Below are positions 56,284-64,000 of a stretch of DNA of 64,000 nucleotides, piece by piece. Under the pieces are notes generated by a model. It was not told where the DNA came from. It made no database searches and worked only from the letters and a program-made list of their open reading frames with translations. Position 1 is the stretch's first letter; each line of letters starts with the position of its first letter. The stretch spans positions 250,943,199 to 251,007,198 of the forward strand of contig JARYHS010009186.1 in the NCBI GenBank assembly GCA_031002005.1, written 5' to 3'. The stretch comes from Vandiemenella viatica. Lineage: Eukaryota; Arthropoda; Insecta; Orthoptera; Morabidae. Both the position numbers and the translations under genes were made by a program.

Positions 56284-57050
56284 CTGCCTCATGTCACACG
56301 ACAAATGCCATACAATTCAAATCTGATCCTAAATTTTAAAACGACAAAGACCCCATTCAATTCTGCTCAGTAGTTTTTTAGATTTGTTGGAAGGTATATT
56401 CATGGTTTAAGTGTTAAAGATATAGACTATTAGCTGTTAGGTAGTGACGAACAGTCGTGTGTTTGCGGTTGTTGGAGGTTGGGCCGTTTGGGTAGCCGTC
56501 GAGATTGCCCACATCTATTTCAGTCACGTGCGGCGGGCCCGGACAGGGCGGGCTACTGAGGAGAGGAGTGTCGAATCCGGTAAAAATTGGGCACAGGAGA
56601 CAAACGCAGTTAGGCCCGGTAATTACATGAGCGGGACGAGTGCGGCGGAGTCCCGCGGGAGGCGCCACCGCCGCCGGCGTCGCGGCGCCCCTCCGGACAA
56701 TTTGTCGCGCGGTCATTAAGGCGGCCCCACGGGGCTCGTCCGCCGCGAGCACACGCGGAATTACGCTCTAAACGTAATCCAATCACCGCACCGCACCACA
56801 CCGGCCGAGCGGACTTGTTTTGACGCCACGCCCGCGGCCTGACCTCTACCCAAACACTCAGGCTGTCGCCCGCACTCTGTAAACGACAGACATCACGGCA
56901 ACTTGCAATTGCATATTTAAACTAACTAATGCCCACGACCTCGTTCGGTTTGTGAATGATTTTGACTGATAGCCACCGACATGCAACCACCATTGTGCAC
57001 GATGGGAGATTCGACGCTAATACCATATGCATACACCAGTGATATTCTAC
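56284..57050. other. unassigned, GC-rich 56440-56880
   Basis: A CpG-rich stretch with GCGCCACCGCCGCCGGCGTC near 56662. It is not part of any repeat in this window. Overlapping frames on both strands look compositional. One of the strongest GC-rich patches; candidate CpG island or regulatory element. Confidence 0.4.
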
Positions 57051-57055
57051 ATATA

Positions 57056-58065
57056 GACTGAAGAGACAAAGGCACGCGTATGCAAAAATAGAGATATGTA
57101 AATACTCAGAGTACGGCGCTGCGGTCGGCAATCTCTATATAAGACATCAGGTGTCTGGCACAGGCATTAGATCGGTTACTGCTGCTACAATGGCAGGTTA
57201 TCATGATTTAAGTGAGTTTGAACGTGGTGTTATAGTCAGCGGACGAGAGATAGGGCACAACATCTCCGAGGTAGTGACGAGGTAGGCATTTTCCCGTACG
57301 ACCATTTCACGAGTGCACCGTGAATATCGGGAATCCGGTAAAACATCAAATCTCTGACATCGGTGCGGCCGGAAAAAGATCCTGCAAGAACGGGACCAAC
57401 GACGACTGAAGAGAATCGTTCAACGTAACAAAAATGCAACCTTTCCGCAAATTGCTGCGGATTACAATGCTGGGCCATCAACAAGTGTCAGCGTGCGAAC
57501 CATTCAACGAAACATCATCGATATGGGATTTCGGAGCCGAAGGCCCACTCGTGTACCCTTGCTGAGTGCACGACACAAAGCTTTACGCCTCGCCTGGACC
57601 CGTCAACACCGACATTAGACTATTGATGATTTGAAACACGTTACCTGGTCTGACGAGTCTCGTTTCAAATTGTATCTGGTGGATGGACGTGTACGGGTAT
57701 TGAAACAACCTCATAAATTCATTTACCCTGCATGTAAGCAGGGGACTGTGCAAGCTTGTGGAGGCTCTGTAATGGTATGGGGCGTGTGCAGTTGGAGTGA
57801 GATGGGACCTATGATACGTCTAGATACGACTCTGACAGGTGACACGTACGTACACATCCTGGTTGATCACCTGCATGCATTCATGTCCATTGTGCATTCC
57901 GACGGACTTGTGCAATTCCAGCAGAACAATGTGACACCCCACACGTCTAGAATTGTTACAGAGTGGCTCCAGGAACACTCTTCTGAGTTTAAACACCTCC
58001 GCTGGCCACCGAACTCCCCAGAAATGAACATTATTGAGCATATCTGGGGGACGGGAGAAGCCACA
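57056..58065 (+). pseudogene. Tc1-like transposase, inactive copy
   Basis: The element-like 5' leader starts near 57056 (GACTGAAGAGACAAAGGC). The frame from ATG 57190: MAGYHDLSEFERGVIVSGRE (helix-turn-helix), a stop, RTTISRVHREYRESGK, a stop, RRLKRIVQRNKNATFPQIA, SVRTIQRNIIDMGFRSRRPT, then the open catalytic part. That part has WSDESRF (first Asp), GGSVMVWGVCSW, FQQNNVTPHTS (the second catalytic Asp is Asn) and NSPEMNIIEHIWG (Glu region), after which the sequence is cut at about 58060. Three stops, a lost Asp and a missing C-terminus make it dead. Different Tc1 family from 36.5 kb. Confidence 0.9.
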
Positions 58066-58990
58066 TTAATACAAACAAAAGATGCAAAATGTATTTATTT
58101 TTCCCCCCTAGGAGGATCCATAAGAAACCGATAAATGATAAAGTAAATTATTTTATTTGTAATCAGAGACAGTTTGTAATACAAATTTATTTGTTATATA
58201 GCAGCTAAGTAAATGAAGTGAAATATTAGAAGAATTGTAGCACAGGTTGACCCTAATAACTCTAGTTGGTGCATGCTAGAGTTAAATAAAACTACTTGTA
58301 AAAAGCTATAATTAAAGATTTAGCAGGGTTAAAATTTAACCGTTGTTATATTTGATAATATTAGAGCAAAATTCAAAATATCATCATTTAAACAGTACTA
58401 AACAAGTGTTAATTAGTACGTCATGTCTTACCCTGTTTTTTAAAAAAAAAATCTTCTAAATTCTAAGTTACGCAGCAAAAGATGTTATGTTGTATTTTTC
58501 GAATTTAAGTTGTCAGAAATACAAGTTGTATAAGGATTGTTGTGGCTGCTGCTTAGATATCGAATATAAATGTGTAAAAAAAAAATACGCTGAGTGAAGA
58601 ATAGGTTTGTAATTTATACTAGAAGTGATTAATATTACTTGATGTACCTTTCCACGAAGACGAGGGAAAGAAAGGTGGGGGATAATCTTTCCGTTTCAGA
58701 TAGAGAAAAGTAGTATTGATGTAAAATATGAAAGAAGAGACCGCATTACACGACGTCTAATGCATAGCAGGGAACGAAAAATATACCGTCTCTGCCAGGA
58801 GCGTCTAGAAAAAAAATATCAGAGGTAAAGTAAGTTGTTGTATTTGTAATGAGAGAATTTGAACTAGTAATTTAAGTGTAAAGTAAAAACTGAGAAAAAT
58901 GAAAAAGGTTTCTAGCAGGGGTTGACCGACATAACGTGTTTGTTCTTTTTCTTCTTTCGAATAATACGATAAATCAACTTTGGCTATGTT
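58066..58990. other. unassigned AT-rich region
   Basis: No gene or element recognised. Confidence 0.3.
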
Positions 58991-58994
58991 TCTT

Positions 58995-59520
58995 TGCATT
59001 TAATTTTCTTTGCTTCAAAACTTCCTTCATTGTTTGAGAGTGTTGTTCCTTTTCTTCCTGGGTCCATTTCCTTCCCCTTAAGTATTTTGTCTTTCCTTAA
59101 AACCTGCCTTTTGAATCACTTCTCCAAAGAGTGTTCTGTTGTATATTATATCTGATTTCACTCCAGCGTTTTTCATGTCATTTTCAGTTTCAGTGAACCA
59201 TGTGCGTTTGGATTAGCATCTGTTTAGTAAGGTAAAGATCTGTTTCGTTAGTCTATTACTATCCACTCTGTATATGTGCCCGTAAAATTGCAGTCTTCTT
59301 TTCCTCATTATAAATGTCAATTTTTCTATTTCCAAATATAGTTCTCGGTTTGATCCTAATTTGTATTCAGCATTACTATTACGTTAAGGTCCCAGTATTT
59401 TCCCCACGATTCTTCTTTCTACTTTTACCAGTGTTTGAAGATCCCCATATCTTGTTAGTTTAAGTGTTTCTGCCGAATACAAAATTTCTGGTCTAACCAC
59501 TGCTTGATTTTGTGTTTCAT
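58995..59520 (-). pseudogene. LINE-E: non-LTR RT C-terminal remnant
   Basis: Minus strand: VVRPEILYSAETLKLTRYGD (about 59495-59435), LQTLVKVERRIVGKILGP, a stop, SNAEYKLGSNRELYLEIEKL, RKRRLQFYGHIYRVDSNRLT (near 59275), KQIFTLLNR, a stop, KRTWFTETENDMKNAG, NRTLFGEVIQKAGFKERQ. The conserved order (RP--LY-AETL, E-RI-RKILGP, RK-RL-FYGHI-RMD--RL--QIF, TWF-E-E-D) marks it as a LINE related to, but distinct from, LINE-C and LINE-D. Nearly intact apart from three stops, which suggests a younger insertion. Confidence 0.75.
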
Positions 59521-59977
59521 CTCTGTATCTCAATCTAGATGTCATTTCAAATTTAAAATTAACAACTATCAGTCATTTTTATTCAAATATCTAGTTGATA
59601 TTGCTATCATTTTTTCATAAAACTTAATATTCAATCTAATTTCATCTTTAGTATTATGTAAAACTCTTTGTACATAAACATCTTTGCTAACATCTGTAAA
59701 TGCAAAAGCAAATTTCTAGCGTGCACATAAGATCTTTTCAGATTCTTATAATGGTGAAATATTTATATTTATTTAATAATACATCATATCCTTTGGCCAT
59801 CAAGAAGAATTCAGTTTAAAACATTCAACTATTTAATGTAAGTAATATAATTGAGAATATCTTTATCAACCCAAAATTAAATTTGATCTGATTCAATAAA
59901 TGCTACTTTCTATTGTTATAGGATGCACGCTTGTATTTGCAACTGCATAATTGATTACATTATAAAATAAATGTAAA
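59521..59977. other. unassigned AT-rich sequence
   Basis: Possibly more of LINE-E at the left and Penelope-like 3' sequence at the right; neither can be defined. Confidence 0.3.
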
Positions 59978-60016
59978 CCATCTGATGATGAACAATTTGT
60001 TCGAAACCGGTAATGG
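59978..60016 (+). ncRNA. hammerhead-like motif 10 (well formed, second type)
   Basis: CTGATGA at 59982-59988, stem II GAACA/TGTTC (5 bp, 3-nt loop), GAAAC at 60003-60007, stem III A-CCGG-U, cleavage after GUA. Stem I is a perfect 6 bp, AACCAT/ATGGTT. The stem III loop CCGG differs from the CGCG of the other copies, so this belongs to another Penelope-like family. An AATAAATATACAACATCAAA tail follows. Confidence 0.75.
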
Positions 60017-60521
60017 TTAATAAATATACAACATCAAAAAAACTGTGACTGGATGCTGTTATTAAAATCAAGTAATTTGATATCACAGTCGCTGAGTTCC
60101 ACTAATTCATCATGGATAAAATATTATAAGGATTTTTTGTCACATACGTTCTTTGTCATATGAACCGCTATGTGTTCTAGTGTACGATAGTCTACGATTG
60201 ACATGTGGACTCCCCTGTCGGTTGGTCTATGCATTGTGAGTGTCGCAGGATGTAGTGTGTGGTGGGTCCTTGCTGAAGCCGGCCGTAACGGATCTGATGG
60301 CTCCCTGGACGCCGCTCGCCTAATGTGCGTCTATTAACGTCGTTAGGTCTGGTCTGGTCTCCGGCCCATTACGAGTCAGGGCACGCCCACGCTCGACAAG
60401 AAGAGGACTCGCCAGAGCACATTAACCTCAGACCGCAAATCAGACGCTCGCTCGGTCCAACGCACGTCGTGATTTGAATCTACAGCACAGTGTAAGAAAG
60501 AAAGTTGGTAGCACTGCCCTA
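60017..60521. other. unassigned, GC-rich 60200-60470
   Basis: GC-rich patch with no repeat signature. Confidence 0.3.
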
Positions 60522-61523
60522 TCTCTTTAATTTTAATTTAATTGCGATGGAGTGGACGATCCGGTGGGAATTTCCATACCGAGCATGGTGGGTGAACGGT
60601 TAACGTTCTGGCCTCGTATTCGGGAGGACATGGGTTCGAATCCCGGTCCGGACTCCAAATTTGGGTCTTCCATGGTTTCCCCAAATCACTCCAGGTGATT
60701 GCCGGGATGCTTCCTTCAAAAAGACCATGGCCTAATTCCTTCCCATCCCCAATCCCAAACCGCCTTCAATTACCTCGACGTCGACGAGGCGTAATGCCAC
60801 ATGTGAAAAAAAGGGAATTTCCCTACACAGCCACTTTTCCCCTTTCCTGCACCTATCTACCTTTGCTCTCTACAAATTTCAACTTTAAATTCTTTCAAGG
60901 TTTTTGGTAAATTATTCATCATTTCTCTTGGTAACTTATTCCAATCCCTGACCCCCTTACCTAAAAAAGAGAATCTTCCCTCACCCTTGTGCCTGAAATC
61001 GAGTACCAGCTTGTGGTCATGGTCATCTTTTCCTTTCCATGCATTACTTTTAATTCTTAAACCAATATATTTCCTTCACCGATATACGCCTTGTACACTC
61101 CCATGGCCCTCTTCACCCTCTTCCTGTCTTCCAAAGAATCCCATTCCAGTTCTCTTATCTGCTGTAATTTCCAGAAACAAATCTAGCAGCCCTTTTTTGC
61201 ACCCTGCCCAACTCCTGTATTTGATACTGAAAATGTGTGATCCGTACTACACAACCTTATTCAACCAATGATCTGACCAAAGTTGTGCAACCCAATTCCT
61301 TTACTTCTCTCGTACATCGCCTCATCACTCTCTTCAACAACTGCAGAATTTTGAAACTTTTCCTACCACCTGTCGAATGTGTCCTGACCTAACTGCCAAG
61401 ATATTTACTTTTCAGGTCTTCAGCAAGCAATTCTTTCCCCATCTTATATTCATAATTAACGTTTTGTTTTTTATTTGTGTATATAATAAGCTGACTCTTC
61501 TTTGCATTTATCTTCATCCCACG
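60522..61523 (-). pseudogene. LINE-B copy 3, RT C-terminus to 3' tail, split by a SINE
   Basis: Minus strand: GMKINAKKSQLIIYTNK (about 61520-61465), YKMGKELLAEDLKSKYLGS (near 61430-61390), LQELGRVQKRAARFVSGNYS (about 61215-61155, frames mixed), RHKGEGRFSFLGKGVRDWNK and LPREMMNNLPKTLKEFKVEI, then the 3' region and ATTAA-type tail at 60522-60544. A SINE (60580-60812) sits in the 3' untranslated part. Stops and frameshifts are present. Confidence 0.8.
60566..60826 (+). mobile_element. SINE1 copy in LINE-B, 14-bp TSD
   Basis: GGGAATTTCCATAC (60566-60579) and GGGAATTTCCCTAC (60813-60826) differ at one base. SINE 60580-60812 has head CGAGCATGGTGGGTGAACGG, intact B box GGTTCGAATCC (60631-60641) and tail GACGTCGACGAGGCGTAATG. 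Confidence 0.9.
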
Positions 61524-61529
61524 TTAACG

Positions 61530-62060
61530 AAATTTTTGAGAAACTGAAGGTAGACCGGTGACTAAAATTTGTCCCATCCCGCTGGCTCAGTCGTTTGAGG
61601 CAGGTGATGGTGTCCGTCGCTGACATGGGGTTAGCAGCATCGAGTCCAGATAGTGAAATGAATTTTTCATCGTCAGGTCTTCTTCGGCTAGGTAGGAGAG
61701 GTGGTGGCATACGATTCAAGATTTACAGATTGAGTATCAATATACTGGGATAAATCCAAAACACCTCCGTAGAACGTACGGAATGAGCGCATGCGATAAT
61801 GTTCACGGTGATTTGTCTATTGGATGGGGACGATAGGCCTGGCTGCCCCGTAGGTGTGTTTCGGAAGAGTAGGCCTGAATGAACCGACACCGGGTTTCAA
61901 CCTCTCCCTTCCTTTATGTATAAACCACAACACCGACAACATTCCACACTTACCACAATACTGTCACGCCAGGCATCACAGTTCATCTTCACAGACGTTG
62001 CCACGGAGATTAGTAAATGAAAATACGATCTCTTAACAACTGTTATTTTATTCCTGTAAG
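61530..62060. other. unassigned sequence
   Basis: 61580-61650 has a weak tRNA-like pattern (GGCTCAGTCGTTTGAGG ... CATCGAGTCCA), too diverged to call. Confidence 0.3.
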
Positions 62061-62061
62061 C

Positions 62062-62106
62062 TCAGACGCGTTTCGCCCTTGTGGACCGGGGCATCATCAG
62101 TGAGTG
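62062..62106 (-). ncRNA. hammerhead-like motif 11 (well formed)
   Basis: Minus strand: CTGATGA (62100-62094), stem II GCCC/GGGC, GAAAC (62074-62070), then GCGTC (cleavage after GUC). Stem I CTCA/TGAG, 4 bp. Same subtype as motif 6. Confidence 0.75.
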
Positions 62107-62450
62107 AAAATGTACTGTACATACATTGTGTCGTTCATAAATTTGTATACATGAATGAATATATAAAAAAATACACCCTACTTACGATTTTTGATAGAAA
62201 AAATGTTGATCAGAAAATAGCTCTAGTTGCACTTCTTCAAATAATCTGTCCAATCATGAGATACTGAACGAATTATACATTTCGTGAAAAGATAACATTT
62301 ACATTTACTTTCATTTATACGTAACTTCCAGTCTTTATCTTTAGTGATCGTGTCTGATTATAGTTACTGTTATTTAGTCTTTCCCTCAGTATATCTTTTC
62401 TTCCCCACCCCAAAGCTGGGTGAGAACGTCTTATGCGGTCCTTTATCTTA
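62107..62450. other. unassigned sequence
   Basis: No gene recognised; probably includes Penelope-like sequence upstream of motif 11. Confidence 0.3.
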
Positions 62451-63073
62451 CTTGGGGAGCATCAGGCATGGTAAGAACGGATTTCAATCTCCTACACATA
62501 TGTAGAAGAGTACACGTCCTATATGTCTGTAGTATAGTCGTTTCGTCAAATGTGCCTTAGATTTTGAGATATTTGAATGCAAAAAAAAAATCTAGGTGTC
62601 CTATAAATATAAAAACTATTGCCATGAATTATTGAAATTATTAAGCATGATTTTTTATTTGATATCAGCTTCATTTAATACTTTTATTGCATCGAGTAAT
62701 ATTTTAAAAATTCATATTACCTACAATACAGCGAAATTTTTTCGGTGATAATTATTTTTTTCAAAATGAAGTCTTCACGGGTCTAACGCCGGATTATCTT
62801 TTTACAACACAATTCGTCCGTACACCCGTGAAGAGATACAAATAAAAATATCTGTTTCTGCGGGGATTTGATCTCTGCTCAGAACATCATATTTAATAAT
62901 ATATTCTGGTTTGTACAGGACATTTAGATTCGTATGTTGTATTGCATGCAAATATCCCAAAAACCACGGCGCATTTCAAGAAATGACTGTACCATAGATA
63001 TATAGAGCGTGTACCCTTCAACATATATGCAGGAGATCTAAATCCGTTCTTAACATGCCTGATGGCTTCCAAG
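62451..63073. mobile_element. inverted-repeat element (CTTGG-AGC-ATCAGGCATG ends)
   Basis: The arms 62451-62590 and 62925-63073 are inverted copies: ATCAGGCATG, TAAGAACGGATTT, ATCTCCT, GGTACACG-like, TTTGAGATATTTG/TTTGGGATATTTG. A second inner inverted pair, TCTTCACGGGT (62771-62781) and ACCCGTGAAGA (62824-62834), sits near the centre. No coding region. No unambiguous target duplication. Confidence 0.65.
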
Positions 63074-63536
63074 TTAAACAACCTATGTTGGTCGCTCTCT
63101 CGTCACATTTTCAAAACAAGTATTTGCTTCTTTCTCACCTGAAATAAGCTTTTATACAACTTTGTCGTAGTATTTATTCTCTCACCAAAGAATATTCGTC
63201 AAATATACTTTCCTCTAGTTAATTTCACAACTTGAACTCAATAAACTTTTGTACTACGATTTTTCTTAATACTTGTCAAATTTTTACATCTCCACTTGTA
63301 CAGAGCGTCACTTTAAAATACTTTATACAATATCTTCTTTTAACAAATCAACTAATTTATTTCGGTTTACGCAGCGGATCTTTGTCTGTTAACAATCAAT
63401 ACACCATGCCCGGCTTCCATCTCACCATCGATTCCTACTTTCTCCATTCTTGACATCATTTTTTGAATTTCACAGATACTCCTAAATTCATATTAAAATC
63501 TTAGATTTATAATTATTATTACAAGAAGTTAATTAT
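63074..63536. other. unassigned AT-rich sequence
   Basis: No gene or element recognised. Confidence 0.3.
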
Positions 63537-64000
63537 ACCAGGGGTGATCAGAAACTAAGGTTTCAAGGCCGATGTTCCTGGAGTGTCGTCGGTTATAGAG
63601 AAATTAGTAATGTTCCGTAATTCTAAGATTTGCGGGTGGAAACTGTGCAGAGTTTCAGCCACCCGCCACTAGCAGCGCTAGTTGTAGGCAAAAACAAATG
63701 GGGACTCGATTGGAAAACTGATCTCGTGAAGAAATCCGCTCACCTTATTTGATTTCTGTTGGCGAAACATGTAACCGCCGGCAGCTGGTAGAGGTTTGCG
63801 GAGAGACTGTAATGCCTCGTCAGCATGTCGCAGAATGGCGTCAAAAGTTGGTGGCCGATAGAGAAAACGTCACCGACGAGGATCGCAGTGGCAGTGGACA
63901 TGATGGACCACGTTCCGTACAACCCGGACGTCGCTCCAACCAACTTTAACCTTTTTTTATCACTTGAAGGAGCACCTAGGAAGCCGACGATTCGCTTCAG
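63537..64000 (+). pseudogene. mariner, internally deleted, runs off the window
   Basis: TA at 63537-63538 then CCAGGGGTGATCAGAAACTA (left end). The frame has SVGETCNRRQLVEVCGETVM and VAEWRQKLVADRENVTDEDR (N-terminal helix-turn-helix part, 63756-63880). It then reads, after a frame change, VPYNPDVAPTNFNLFLSLEG (63914-63975), the PYSPDLAPSDYHLF motif around the third catalytic Asp. The first two catalytic Asp regions are missing. The right end lies beyond 64000. Separate family from 52.2 kb. Confidence 0.75.

Noticed and set aside
56414..56752. 112-codon frame rich in Arg and Pro
   Set aside because: Composition-driven in a CpG-rich patch, with a competing frame on the other strand.

Overview
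This window looks like intergenic or intronic DNA from a large, repeat-rich animal genome. I found no host protein-coding gene that I can support. Almost everything recognisable is a mobile element or its debris: non-LTR retrotransposons, tRNA-derived SINEs, Penelope-like retroelements, Tc1/mariner, hAT, PIF/Harbinger-like and Helitron DNA transposons, and several inverted-repeat elements. The element set (Helitrons with TC...CTAG ends, LINEs with ATGTAG tails, Tc1/mariner families) suggests an insect, and a giant-genome polyneopteran such as a grasshopper is my best guess. That assignment is inference; nothing here proves a species.

Layout. 1-5 kb: a SINE split by a Harbinger-like element, then a LINE fragment. 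5.9-7.4 kb: a Helitron with an N-terminal Rep fragment. 8.1-10.3 kb: a hAT-type element carrying a LINE and a MITE, followed by a SINE. 11.6-12.9 kb: an inverted-repeat element with a jockey-like RT inside. 13.6-16.1 kb: LINE end, a triple nest (MITE > hAT > SINE), old SINE. 16.7-18.9 kb: hAT MITE and a long inverted-repeat element. 21-23.9 kb: Penelope-like block with reverse transcriptase and GIY-YIG nuclease remnants on opposite strands. 24.9-29.6 kb: LINE pieces and a Tc1 pseudogene split by a LINE. 29.6-30.6 kb: SINE, 20-bp minisatellite, MITE end. 31-36.3 kb: dense nest of LINE, SINE, TIR and Penelope-like pieces. 36.35-37.78 kb: a complete Tc1-type transposon with an open 340-residue transposase. 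38-52 kb: mostly unrecognised AT-rich DNA with GC-rich patches, one Helitron-like element and one hAT MITE. 52-64 kb: deleted mariners, SINEs, a dead Tc1, LINE C-termini and an inverted-repeat element.

The most interesting signal is a set of about eleven hammerhead-ribozyme-like motifs (CTGANGA, a hairpin, then GAAAC followed by a short stem and a cleavage triplet) scattered over 40 kb. They mark the ends of Penelope-like elements. Three blocks (20.98-21.56, 21.69-23.85, 35.34-35.87 kb) have one motif at each end in inverted orientation, so the whole element is a head-to-head palindrome. One of them has an 11-bp target-site duplication, and a fourth inverted-repeat element with a 12-bp duplication carries a jockey-like RT segment. 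These look like a family of inverted-dimer, ribozyme-ended retroelements.

Many nests are dated by exact target-site duplications, so relative insertion order can be read directly from the sequence.
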